Shown: in pieces, positions 22,123-32,982 of the stretch
Layout: every line of letters starts with the position of its first letter
Position numbering within the stretch: the stretch's first letter is position 1
Assembly: GCA_963932465.1 (NCBI GenBank)
Contig: OZ010787.1
Location: forward strand, 13,256,926 to 13,320,925
Reading direction: 5' to 3'
Source: Maratus speciosus
Lineage: Eukaryota; Arthropoda; Arachnida; Araneae; Salticidae
DNA length: 64,000 nucleotides
Translations under genes and position numbers: made by a program
Notes under the pieces: model-generated
Databases searched by the model: none
What the model saw: only the letters and a program-made list of their open reading frames with translations
Told to the model about the DNA's origin: nothing

Positions 22123-25100
22123 CAGTAAAAGCTCTGTTATCCGGCATTCAAGTAACCGGAAAGCTCAACTAACTGGAAAAATTTGGAGAAATCGTTTATT
22201 TTTTTCCCCCCATAAACAGTTGAAAAATTTTTACTACTATTTTAGGAAATTTACTGTTAGCATTCTCAAATTATCTCAGCGATTAATTCAGCGTAAAACA
22301 GATCTGTGTGTATGTTCATAACAGTGAACATTATAAAATAAAAATATAGCATAAAGAACTGTCTATAGCTCGTTAGCGCAGAATAACTTCATGTTGCGTC
22401 ATAGTATGCGATAGTCTGCCGTGCCGGCTGTTTTTCCTTCCGAAAGAGAGAAGGAGGGGGTGGAAAATGAAGACAAGATAAGAGAGGCTTGATCTTTCTT
22501 TTCTGCTCTTGGCGAAACTAGATGGGGAGGGGGGGGGCGTAATAAACGGTAGAAAGCTACATCTTTTCCGAAAACTGAACTGCTAAGTGAGGAAGCCAGG
22601 AGCATGAAGGAAAACTCTTTTCTAAGAATTGGGATGGGGATATGGTCATTTCAGATATCGTATTTTTTCCCCCAGATGCACAGTATCCCCCCCTCCCTGG
22701 AGTTACTAGAAAATTCCATCTGTCTGTAGAACTTTCCATCTGTCCCGCCCATTTGGGTCTACACATTCAGTTTGACCAATTAGAATTTGACTTAAATGAC
22801 GCTGATGCTTTTTTTTTTTTTTTCCCATTTTGGCACATTTTTACTGCAATTCGCTTGTGCTTAATCAGATAGCCTAGTAAATTCCTCTCAACCTTTATTA
22901 ATCGTGTTCTGTCATATTTTTTGTCAAATTAAAAAATGGCAGATCAGTCAAATCCTAATAAAAGGAAACGAGTTGTTTTAACCATAACTCAGAAGCTAGA
23001 CATTATTAGACGTTTAGAAAGAGAGTAAAATAAACAACAATTGATGCATATATTCAATATTGGATCCTCAACGATTTACGATATTAAATCGCAGAAAGGA
23101 AAGTTGATGGCATTTGCTTCCTCTGCAGAATCAAGCAAAGCAACAGATGAAAGGAAAACACGGCAGCAACTTCAGCATGAAAAACTGGATAAAAGTTTAT
23201 ATCAGTGGTTTCTATTAAAACGAGAAGAAGGAGTTCCTATTTCTGGGCCTATGCTGATTGAAAAAGCAAGAGATTTTTCAGAAAAATTAAATTTTGCGAC
23301 GGAATGCAAGTTTTCAGATCGGTGGCTTTCTTGCTTCAAAAAACGCCACGGAATTAGAAAAATTGACATATCTGGGGAACAAAAATCAGCAGATAACGAA
23401 AGTGCAGAAGAAAATTCTACTTTTTTTGAAAATTTTATTAAAAAATATATTGATCTAAGCCATATCTATAATGCTGATGAAACCAGAATCTATTTCTGTT
23501 GCCTTCCGACCTCAACATTAGCTGGTCCTAATGAAACGTCAGCAGATGGCTTTAAGAAAAAAAAAGAGACTAACGATTCTGACTTGTGCTAATGCAACTG
23601 GCTCCCATAAATTAAAACTGTTAGTAATAGGAAAGTCGAAGAATCCAAGAGCACTTACAGGAATTAAACATCTCCCTGTAGTTTACACCAATCAAAAAAG
23701 TGCTTGGATGGATAAAGATATTTTTACCTACTGGTTTAAAAAAGTTTTTGTGCCATCTGTAATTAGCGAGCTTGAAGCTAAGGGAAAAAAACTGGAAGAT
23801 AATAAAATAATTCTTCTAATTGACAACTGCCGAGCGCATCCCAGCGAGGAAGAATTGAAATATGGCAATATTTCAGTAATGTTTCTCCCCCCAATGTAAC
23901 TTCTCTGATACAACCTATGGATCAAGGGATCATACAAAACGTAAAAATGATTTATCGAAAACATTTCATGCGTAAGTTCGTAAATGCACAGACAACGGTG
24001 GCAGAATTTCAATCAGCTTTCACAATAAAAGATGCCATTTATGATCTTGCCAGTGCATGGAATGCCGTAAAACCGAAAACTCTTCGAAGGGGATGGAGAA
24101 AATTATTATTTGCAGTAAACTTTTGTTCTCATTCATCAGTTGAAGGATTTAAACCCAAGAAAAGGAACGAATTGCATGAAATTATGGAAACATTAAAAAA
24201 TGGGCCTAATACTAACTTATCTCTATCGCAACTGGAAATGCCAGAAATCAAAAATTGGATACCTATAGATAAAAATATTCCTGTCACCGAAACTTTAACA
24301 GAAGAGCAGTTAATTAAAAAAATGACAGCTCCAGAGGAAGAAACAAACGATAGTTCCTCAGAATCCGAAAATGAAATCGAGGAGAAAATTTTGTGGAGTG
24401 AAGCTGAGAAAAGTTTATCTACTTTTTTAAAGTTTTGTGAAAAAAATTCGCAGTATTCGGCTCAAGAAATTTTAGAACTGCATCTCATAAAAGAACGCTT
24501 CATGAAAAAAAGAGAACTTTATTTCAAACAGACGGACATCAGACATGCGTTTCGTAGTATTCCTGGCACATCGAAAGAAACACAATCAAACGCACAGTAA
24601 CTGCTGAGAAATTATATCCCAAACTTTTTTTTTTCTTTATTTACTCAAGAACAAGAACTTATTATTTTAAAAGAATTATGTAACGAAGATATACCATATT
24701 GTATTTTAAATATATTTACTCAAGAATATTTTTTTATTGGATGTGTTTGGATCAACTACACTTAATTGGAAAGGAAATTAAAAAAGAAAAGACGCTGCAG
24801 GGTAAGTTTCTTTCTTTTTGCTTTGTTTTATTTTGTTGGATTTTTATCAGTTCAAACTTTTTCTCCTCAGCCGGGAGGATTACATCAAAGTTTTGCGTTG
24901 TTGAATTAGCGAGGAAAAATATTTTTCTCAACCTAAACAGTAAACAGAAATAATAATATTATTATTCTAGATAAAAAGAAAGAACGAAACTGTACTCTTT
25001 TTTCCCCCCTTACTTATTATATAAAAAAAATTGCTTTCTCTGTTGCTAATCGACCGATTGTGTTCAAATTTTCCCCGAATTCAAATAATAATAAATTAGG

Positions 25101-25704
25101 CCATTTACCTAATTTTTATTAACATACAATGAGTTTTCAGAAATTTAGAAATACCCCCAAAAGACTTCACTATCTGAGCCACTCCAACAAGAAAAACAAA
25201 AAAAGCTAATGAGTGTAGTTTGTTTTTATCGTGATCGGAGAAGTCGGGCATTATCAGTTTGCATCTGATAACGTTTTTAGCTATGCAGAAAAGATTCATT
25301 ATTACTGTGAGGTTAGTTGAGGTAACACAAGTGAATCATACCAAAGTTAATTTTCCAAGCTTCCATGTGCTTTTTCCGGAAAGGGGAGATGTCAAATTAT
25401 AAATAATACAACTTTATAAAAGATTAATAAATAAATATAGTAATTTGTTTACTTTTATTTTTTATTCGGAAAGAATAACTTTATCAACTGCAAATTTAAT
25501 AATAATAATAAGAGTTATTTGATCGACTTCCTAATGGCAGGAAAATAGCCTAAAAATCATTTTCCAGTTTCATTTTTACGTCGATGCCCCCCCCCCCCCC
25601 CCCCCTTCTTTCATGACAGATTTTTTAGCGCTCAACTATCCGGACTTTTCAAGTATCCGGCAATCTGCGTTTCCCGAGCATGCCGGTTAGTTGAGCTTTT
25701 ACTG
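22123..25704 (+). mobile_element. Nearly complete Tigger/pogo transposon
   Basis: Inverted ends CAGTAAAAGCTCTGTTATCC and CAGTAAAAGCTCAACTAACC (complement of the right end) are flanked by TA (22121-22122, 25705-25706). Subterminal copies of the same CCGGA/GCTCAACTA words lie inside each end. The 3.6-kb length and the single transposase fit an autonomous Tigger. It sits in the hAT-like element, so it is the younger insertion. Confidence 0.85.
22936..24600 (+). pseudogene. Tigger/jerky-type transposase (CENP-B HTH, DDE), broken
   Basis: The ATG at 22936 starts MADQSNPNKRKRVVLTITQK, a CENP-B/psq-type helix-turn-helix. A stop replaces codon 31 (23026). The second DNA-binding domain (SGPMLIEKARDFSEKL, RWLSCFKKRHGI) follows. 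The catalytic acids lie in YNADETR (about 23470), [11 protein letters not shown] (about 23815) and IQPMDQGII (about 23915), that is, a DDD triad. Frameshifts near an A-run (about 23550) and a C-run (about 23890) break the frame. The acidic C-terminal tail is intact to the TAA. All core residues survive, so the loss of coding capacity is probably recent. Confidence 0.85.
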
Positions 25705-26380
25705 TATAGAATTTCAAAACACCAGTTTGGAGCCTAACTGATATTCTTTTCAGTGTTTATAATTTTTTTTTCAGACATGCCTTCACTGTTACCCTCTAGA
25801 AGTTATAAAGACTTCTTTATTTGACAAATTTAATAGAAATCTATAATTTTTTTAAGTAGAAAATGTTTATAAGTGTATTAAAAATTAATTGATCCAAATT
25901 TAAAACGAATTAACTGTAAACCAACTTTTAAAAATAAAAACCGGCTTTTTTCAAGTGGTTAAAACCAAAAAAATTGGCCGGCTTTTTTGGCCTGACTAAA
26001 AGCCAGCAACCCCGCAGATTACTGCTTTTTTCAAAGGCTGAAATTCTGGATAATCCTTGATGTTGTTTACAAATTTCATCTTGACTTTTAACAAATTATT
26101 CAGCAATAAGCATTTTTTTAAATCAAAGTGTCATTCCTAAAGTATTGAAAAATTAAACTCCTGCAGGTAGCTGCAGATCGAGTAAGTTTTTATTAATAAA
26201 CAAGCATCATATTAACTTCCAGTGCATGTATGTATGTTTAGTTCAAATCTTGCTAGTCAAATTTAAATCACTTTTAATTATCCTATTGAGTCGAAACAAT
26301 GAATACATGTGTAATTTGAATGACAATACAGTATTATTATGATTTAAAGAATGTAGAAGTTTGTTTAGAATACTGTTTCT

Positions 26381-26975
26381 ACAGGGCTTCACAAAAATTT
26401 GATGACAATGCAATATTATTATAATTTCTGGAATGTAGCAGTTACGCTTTTTTTACAGGGCTACATAAAAGATTAGTTCAAATCTTGCAAGACAATTTTA
26501 AACCACTTTCAATTATGTGATTGATCTGAAATTTGCCTACATGTGTTTTTCCAATGACAATTCTATTAAATTATAATTTGACAAACGTAGAAATTATGCA
26601 TTTTTTACAGGTCCACACAAAAAATCACGGAAAGATTGTTGCTAGAAAGCAGAAATTTTAATTAAATTTCTACAAAATTACTATAGGTTATTAAGATACA
26701 CAATAGCATTTTTTTAAATTGAAAACAAAGTGCATAGCAGCCGTATTTCTTTTACAGGGACACATAAAAAATTCAAATACATTACCATTTATATGCAGAA
26801 ATTTTATTTCAATTGAAAAAAATTATATAGGTTATTTCACACAACAGCATTTTTTCAACCGAAAATAATTTTTGTAGCATTTATATGTTTTACAGGGTAC
26901 CACAAAACATTAAAGTTTTTTTTATATGATTTTATTTAAAAAATTTTATTTTTCAGGATGACTACACAAATTTCT
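26381..26975. repeat. Array of TTTACAGGGNNACAYAAAA motifs, spacing in multiples of about 74 bp
   Basis: The motif starts near 26381, 26455, 26607, 26754, 26892 and 26954. Steps are 74, 152, 147, 138 and 62 bases. Sequence between motifs is also partly repeated (GTTCAAATCTTGC...). It may be a decayed satellite-like array. Each motif also looks like a 3' splice acceptor, with no coding sequence after it. Confidence 0.5.
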
Positions 26976-27100
26976 CGAGAAATTCTGAGTAGACAAAAAT
27001 ACAAAAATGAAATGAATGTTAAGTTACATGTGTCCATTAAATTGTTTTTTGCTTAATTGTAAAATAAGTATGTTTAACGCATTATTTGTAAAGCATTATA

Positions 27101-27525
27101 CAGGGTGCCCACTAAAAACCTTCCAACACTCTTAATTGTCGAACGGTTGCAGCTATACTCATAAAAGTGGTAGCTTAGTATAGTAAAGTGGTCATGTATA
27201 GTAAAGTCCAGCGTCACCTGGTGCAAAACAGCTGAGTTAGTATTCCTGTCTCGGAAACGAGATTCATCTAGCATTCATATTCACAAGGTGTCCTTTCGAA
27301 CTAAGTCGGTGATGCTCTACAAATTAGTCATTCACTTTTATCCGATATTTCGAACCATTTTCGTGGTAGGAACGCTAATGCCACCATTTTGCACCAGGTG
27401 GGGCTGTAAGCGGTCTCCTCTAGTAGTGCATAGCCTCTTTACTATACCTAGACATCGCGTTTATGAATATAGATGCAGTCGTTCGACAGTTAAGAGGGTG
27501 GAAACGGCCTTTAGTAGGCACCCTG
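27101..27525. mobile_element. Foldback MITE with CAGGGTGCC termini
   Basis: The two halves are inverted copies of each other over almost their whole length: CAGGGTGCCCACTAAAAACC at the left, CAGGGTGCCTACTAAAGGCC as the complement of the right end, and further matches such as CTTAAYTGTCGAACG and CACCTGGTGCAAAA. TA flanks both sides (27099-27100, 27526-27527). It is non-coding. TA targets suggest a Tc1/mariner-driven MITE. Confidence 0.8.
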
Positions 27526-27787
27526 TATTTTTATTTTAGGACATTGTTATTAAATAACCAAATATTTATCACTGTTTGAGTATTTTATTAGTGATGCATT
27601 CAAAAACCAGCAAAAACTAATTAAACTTCAATGAAATAATTTTGTCCACCTTGATCGTCAGAACGTCCCACTGTGCAGTGGTTACAAAGTTTCAGGAGAG
27701 ATAGAATACACCTAGATGATGGGAAATCACATATCAATGCATGGCTGTAAACTTTTTTCTGTATAAATATATTTATTATTCTTAGTA

Positions 27788-29171
27788 CCGTAATTTCGGG
27801 TAGATAAGCCGCCCTGGCGTATACGCCGCTACGTCCGAAAATGGTAAAAAACCCCTGAAATTCCATCGTATACGCCGCACCGGCACATAAGCCACACTTA
27901 TTGAAAGTGGTGTATGTACTACTATAGACGCCATGTTGAAGATTTTCGCGCATTTTTTAAAACCATTTTAAAAATTAGAATTTTAAATTTAATTCAAATA
28001 ATGAAAATAAATAAATAAATAACTTTTGGTTTGTGAATTTATCCAATTGCATCACACATTTCAGCCTTGGATCGGCAAGTAGAAATATATTTTATGGAAT
28101 TCTTATAAAACATAACGCTAGTATTACAAATAACACTATTTTTTATTCGAATCCATCAATTAAATAACACAACGTGAAATTCCGAAAATAAGTAATGATA
28201 AATAATCATTTTGACAACATGAACTATTGGCAAAAGTTGGGAGAGACGTATAAAGAGATTTTTTTTTTAAATCCCTTCACTACTAACTGTAAACATTAAT
28301 GTCTATTAACAGAAATTAATTGGTACTCGATTTGATATATTCTGTAAATATTTAAAATAAAATGTTCTAAGAAAGTTTTAAAATAAACAAAAATTAAATA
28401 CATGCGTTCATTATTGAAAATAAAAAATACAACATTCGCAAATGCGCACACTTAAAGAAAACAAGAGAATCTACTTTCTTTTCTATTAAAACGTCACGAA
28501 AAAGGATTCTTTAAATGTGTCAGCGACTTCACTTTGCGTAAGTGCAGTAAAAAGAAATTATTGAGCTGCAAGCAAACAGAAAAAATAATTTAAAAGAAAA
28601 AAACGAAAAGCAAAACCCGTTTTTTCTTAGCTATTAGAAAAAAAAAAAAATCTCTATTATTAATTGTCCGATTTTGTTCAAATTTTCAGCAAGTTGCAAT
28701 AACAGTAAATTAGGCTGTGTAACAAAATTTTATTAAAATATAAAAAGTTATTAGAAAATTACAGCACTCCCCAAAACCCCTAATTTATGAAAAAGAAAAG
28801 AGCCATCTGCAGTTGTTTATTCAACTCTGTGGTGGAGTGGAAAGTTGAACGTTATCAGAATGAGATCATTATCTTTGAGTAATACGTTTCGTTATGCAGA
28901 AAGAAACCATGCATAGATTTTTTTTTCTTTTTTTAATGAAATAAAAAAGAACTTCCCAATATTTTTTTAAATGGTTGTTATTTCTAATCGGTGAAACATT
29001 TTTAATATTGTTTTTCAGATTTTCACTCTATAATATTACATGATCTGATTTTTTTTTTTTCTGGAAAAAATCGTTTTTACTTCGTATACGCCGCACCGGC
29101 AGATAAGCCACAAAAGGTAAAATTTAACTTTTAAACACGTATAAGCCGCGGCTTATCTACCCGAATTACGG
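27788..29171. mobile_element. TIR element with CCGTAATTTCGGGTAGATAA ends
   Basis: The left end and the complement of the right end share CCGTAATTCGGGTAGATAAGCCGC apart from one base, and are flanked by TA. The word CGTATACGCCGCACCGGCA occurs near both ends (about 27869 and 29081), again in inverted-repeat context. The 1.38-kb interior is AT-rich with no recognisable transposase. A relic with related ends lies at 7996-8158. Superfamily uncertain; TA target suggests Tc1/mariner/pogo. Confidence 0.75.
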
Positions 29172-29439
29172 TACAAAAATGCTGGGGAAGTCCTGGGAAC
29201 GCCCAGTGTTTTTGAAATCATTAGATCTTCATGTGCTGGCAGTATGAGGCTTGATCACGGCCCGGGGTCATAGTTTTGAACACCTCTTTGATGGCGATCG
29301 CTGTCTCTCTTTTTGTTCTTATTTTTAGTTTTTTTTTTTTTTGCTGTTCTAAGAATAATAAACATGTTTTCTCACCCTGTTCATGTCCTTCCTTTCTTCT
29401 GTTTTGTGTTGTTGCTACCGCAACAGGGAATTGTTTCTG

Positions 29440-29686
29440 GTTGGTTGGTTGGTTGTATTTATGTCGGCCAATTATCAGCACATGGGATATAGGCCCTAAG
29501 GGGGGAAGTGCCTTACGTGGAGGTCTTTCTAAGGAAACCTAACCTGTATTAACGCTTGGAGAACCAAGGTTCGAAGAAAACCACGAAAACTCTGAATGAT
29601 TGGGCCGACGGGAGTGATTGGGATCGAACCCAGCACCTCCCGTCTACCAGCTTCGAGGGCAGAACCTCTCGGCCACTGGTCGGGCA
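29440..29686 (-). mobile_element. tRNA-headed SINE, reverse orientation
   Basis: On the minus strand the head reads GTGGCCGAGAGGTT (A box) and GGGTTCGATCCC (B box), a Ser/Leu-type tRNA-like promoter. A unique body ending GGCCGACATAAATACAACC and a (CCAA)n tail follow. A 12-bp target duplication GAATTGTTTCTG flanks it exactly (29428-29439, 29687-29698). A second copy is at 36543-36777. It would be transcribed by RNA polymerase III and mobilised in trans by a LINE. Confidence 0.9.
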
Positions 29687-29698
29687 GAATTGTTTCTG

Positions 29699-30399
29699 AC
29701 CATGCATAGCTATGTGATTTCACATCGCCTAAGCATACTCTATCTCTTTTAAAACTTTGCAATGCTGTGCTGAAACATCCTGTATAGCTCTGTTTTCATA
29801 CCTCCCAAAAAAATAAGCTGTAGTTTAATTGCATTTTTACTTTCCGAACACATAAAATGTATGAAAAGTATTACAATCATGATAAAACCGTTTATGGAAA
29901 TATTGGTATATTTTTTACATTTTGAAATAAGTATCCTGAATAGATTTTAGTTGTTTTTACAATTCCATATGTATGTGTGGATGTATGCGTGTGTAATAAA
30001 ATTTCATATTTTCAAGTCCCTAGAGCTCACATTTATAAAATTAGGATCTAAGTTTTTATTTATTATTTATTTAAATCCACAGAATTCTGTTAAGTGTTCA
30101 GAAAGTTGAGTGGAGTCACTGCAGATTTTTTTATGCAACTATGTATTTAACATGTTTATTGTATTATGTATCTCTTAATTTCACTAAGAAATTAGTAATA
30201 TCTGTATTAACTAACATTTTGGAGACACAAAACATTTTCTTGTATGTTATCTTTCTTAATTTTTTTAATGGCCTCGGTTATATCACATTTATTTGATTTT
30301 ATACCAACTAATGCGAAGTAACAAGGGGTCACTGTATTATTTAATCTGCGTTTTCAACTTCGAGTCTAAATTGAATCCTTTGACAAAATCTGAAAGGAG
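29699..30399. other. AT-rich intron-like DNA
   Basis: No gene is seen. The sequence around the SINE on the minus strand (TACAGGATGTTTCAGCACAG near 29790 down to about 29220) looks like an older repeat into which the SINE inserted. The lysine-rich open frame there is not recognised. Confidence 0.4.
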
Positions 30400-30522
30400 A
30401 GACCACTTTTGAAAAAGTATTTTGTAGTTGCTACTTTTTAAAACTATTAGTTGTAGTTAACTACATTTTCAATAAAGTAGTTGTAGTTTGTTGCAATAAA
30501 AAAGTAGTTTTTCTGAACCCTG
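30400..30522 (-). mobile_element. hAT-like terminus (fragment)
   Basis: The block ends TTTTTCTGAACCCTG, complement CAGGGTTCAGAAAAACTACT, and contains several AGTAGTTGTAGTT subterminal words in both orientations, as in hAT ends. The partner terminus was not found. Confidence 0.4.
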
Positions 30523-30529
30523 ATGCAAT

Positions 30530-30700
30530 GTATGCTGCTAAAGGCAATGGGCCTCCAATTCAAGTTTCGTTTGGATTGATTTTCATTAAAAAAATATAAA
30601 ATCATGCAGAATCAAAGGTGTATGCTGCCAAAGTCATTGGATCCCCTAACTTTAGTTAGTTTGGAAAGATTTTCATTTAAGAATATAAAATCAAAACACG
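30530..30700. repeat. About 90-bp tandem duplication
   Basis: GTATGCTGCTAAAGGCAATGG near 30530 and GTATGCTGCCAAAGTCATTGG near 30620 begin two copies, each ending GATTTTCATT and AATATAAAATCA. Confidence 0.65.
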
Positions 30701-30917
30701 CCAGAGTGTGCGTAGCGTGTCTGGTGTAAGCTGACTAAGGCACCGAAAGGCGTCATTGGAGAAGGAAAAGAACAATGAAAATAGAAAGAATTTTTTTTTC
30801 CCTTGTATACTGTGTACATGTAGGCAATATTCTCATTCATATTATTGAACAATTGATGTTTCTTATTACATTCAGCTGTATTGTACCATTTACATGACTT
30901 TTTAAATTATTTTTTAG

Positions 30918-31107
30918 GGTTGAAAATTGCATGTTCCAGGATATCAAATTTTCTTTCCAATTGTCAATGCAACTGAAGTATCTTACTGAAATCAGAAATC
31001 TTACACATGTCAGTGATTTTACAGAAAGAGGTGTGCAGCTTACAGAAGAATTAAAAAATGTTGAACTCAAGATGACAAGAAAAAACACTAATTATTTCAA
31101 ACTTTAG
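30918..31107 (+). CDS. Candidate terminal coding exon of the small host gene
   Basis: An acceptor (TTATTTTTTAG) precedes a 190-base exon that is open to TAG at 31105-31107. One base completes the codon left by the 14458-14554 exon, then the frame reads VENCMFQDIKFSFQLSMQLK and on through an amphipathic, coiled-coil-like segment rich in Glu, Leu and Lys (RGVQLTEELKNVELKM). An ATTAAA lies about 45 bases after the stop. With the upstream candidates the whole protein would be about 105 residues. The family is not recognised. No TE similarity is seen. Confidence 0.55.
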
Positions 31108-31199
31108 AAAACTATAAGAGCCATTTTCTATGTTGTCCAAAGAGTATAAAAATGTTATTAAAACTTTCATTATTGTAATTTAATGTAATGTTATACATC

Positions 31200-31650
31200 T
31201 GCAAAGCGTGCAAGAGTTATACCCTGAAGATTATCCACATATAAAGATGTTTGCTGAATGGTATTTGCAACAGATTGCAGCAGACAACACATTTGCGGCA
31301 TGTGTATTGTTTACGGATAAAGCAACTTTTACATGAGAGTGAGCCTTTAATAAACATAATACCCATACTTGGGCTTTGGCGAACCCCCATGGTGCGAGAC
31401 CACGTGCTGCTCATAGGCATTTTTCTATCAATGTTTTCGTCGGCAGTCTTGGAGACTACCTTATTGGATGTTACATTCTACCCTGCCGTTTGGACGGAAG
31501 GATATACTTGATATTCCTACAACAAGTTCTGTCAGAATTTCTGGAAGAAGCACATGTTCCTCTTTTGTTGCGCCATTCTATGTGGTTCCAGCATGATGGG
31601 GCTCTTCACATTTTACCAATGACATTCGCCGACAACTCAATGTAACATTT
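31200..31650 (+). pseudogene. Mariner-like transposase, 5' part
   Basis: The reading passes through QELYPEDYPHIKMFAEW, the first catalytic region VLFTDKATF, HTWALANPHGARPR, FSINVFVGSLGDYLIGCY, YLIFLQQVLSEFLEEAHVP and MWFQHDGA, the second catalytic Asp. Stops and a frame change are present. At 31650 it is cut by the copia insertion and resumes at 39792. The N-terminal DNA-binding domain and left terminal repeat are not found, so the element is 5'-truncated. Confidence 0.8.
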
Positions 31651-32203
31651 TGATGGAAATTATCAACATTTATTAAGACTCATTGCTCAAAAACCCCACT
31701 CATATACTTAATACACTCATTTTTATTCATGCTCATTCATTTCCATTATTACGTTTTTACCATATCTTTAGTTTCAGATCGTTATGCTTTATTTATACAT
31801 TGCATACAATAGTAAATGTAACTTTTACTTTTATTAAAAGCATGCATTTATTAAATACAATAGTTAACTTACCTTTAAACGTTTTTTTATTCCTATTATC
31901 TAAGTTTTGCTTTACAATATGTTTCTTTTAAAGCATTAAATTAATTTGAAGTTTATTTACGTTTCAAAATCTCAAAGTTAGCAGACATAACAGTTGAATG
32001 TATATCGATTACGTCGTAATCAAATTACTCAGTTTGCCGTATTGGCACCTTATGGCGACATATCACTAAACAGCTGATTCGCCTACAGATGTTAATTATT
32101 CATAAATCTATTGTTCACGTTACTTCCAGGAACATTCTAGTGAATAGGAGTATCCCGGCATGTGTCTTAGATCGTAGGGTATTTATCCCGTGCTCAGATA
32201 TCA

Positions 32204-32748
32204 TTTCAGCAGACACACATCTGATAAGCTTGTAATTTAATGATCAAGTTACAGTAATTGCTTTGCATTGCTGGGGATAATGTTATTACATCTTCAAATA
32301 AGTTTTTTCTTTCTTTAAGCATTATGAAATTTAAGTCAACAGTGCAGTAAGGATTCACAATAGTAACGTAAACAGTTTTTCACAAATGTCTCTGGTAAAT
32401 ATAAAGTCGTCATTTTTCAACCATGTTATGTTTTTAACTGATTTTAACTACTATATTTTTAAGAAGATTGTTTTTGATTTATGCATGATGTTTGCAAGTA
32501 TATCTTCAGTATTCAAAGATGCGACTCATTTTCTTAAATAAAAGTTCAAGTGAATTGAAATATATGTCTGTCGTCATTTAACATATTTTTATCCTCCTCC
32601 TGCTCAACTTCTTTACATTAATTTATATTCTCTCATACTCCGATTTGCGATTTCTTTTTAGCCAGCTTTCACTGTGTATGGTGTAAATATTGCGTGTTAG
32701 GACTCTGCTTGTTTAAAATTGTCTTAGGTGGTTTTAATTAACCAATAA
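32204..32748 (+). repeat. Copia 5' LTR, right part matched to the 3' LTR
   Basis: From TTTCAGCAGAC to TTAATTAACCAAT this block matches 38917-39789 closely once the MITE in the latter is removed. If the insertion start (31651) is the LTR start, the LTR is about 1.1 kb. However 31651-32203 does not visibly match the sequence before 38917. Confidence 0.75.
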
Positions 32749-32750
32749 AT

Positions 32751-32766
32751 TGGGTATGGGCTGTAG
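32751..32766 (+). other. Copia primer-binding site, initiator-Met half-tRNA type
   Basis: TGGGTATGGGCTGTAG lies a few bases after the LTR. It resembles the complement of the initiator tRNA-Met anticodon region, which Drosophila copia uses as an internally cleaved half-tRNA primer. The block TATGGGYYNNAGTGGCTCGTAAC (split here over 32755-32777) is also found before the second copia at 61351. Confidence 0.55.
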
Positions 32767-32982
32767 TGGCTCGTAACTGGAGTTTAGGGAATCATTTTAT
32801 GTTAAGCAAAAATTGAAATCTGAAAGAGTAATATTTGTTGAGATGAAAGGATGGGGGGGGGGGGGGCAGCTATGTATAAATTTTTGAAATGTGCAATATG
32901 TATTGAAGAAATAAATGCATAAATGATTTTTAATTTCAAAAGATTTTAACCTGTTTTTAACCTTATATTTTAAAGCTAAAAA

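Larger units (their letters stand above)
21362..26014. mobile_element. hAT-like element with a Tigger transposon inside
   Basis: The ends are CAGGGTTGCAAAAAAGCTGG and AAAAGCCAGCAACCCCG. The flanking octamers CGCATTAC (21354-21361) and CAGATTAC (26015-26022) agree at six of eight positions. Both ends carry GGCCGGTTTT/AAAACCGGC words, parallel to the AACCC words of the element at 10563-11927, so the two are related families. Without the Tigger (22123-25704) the element is about 1.07 kb and non-coding. Confidence 0.75.

Noticed and set aside
26165..26180. 15-base stretch between CTCCTGCAG and GTAAGTTTTT, microexon-like
   Set aside because: It would keep frame, but nothing else supports it, and it lies in repeat-like DNA after the hAT element.
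29620..29686. tRNA-gene-like A and B boxes
   Set aside because: They belong to the SINE head; no acceptor stem pairing or full cloverleaf is present.
31868..31880. Minus-strand donor-like AAAGGTAAGTT
   Set aside because: It is within the copia insertion and has no adjacent open exon.
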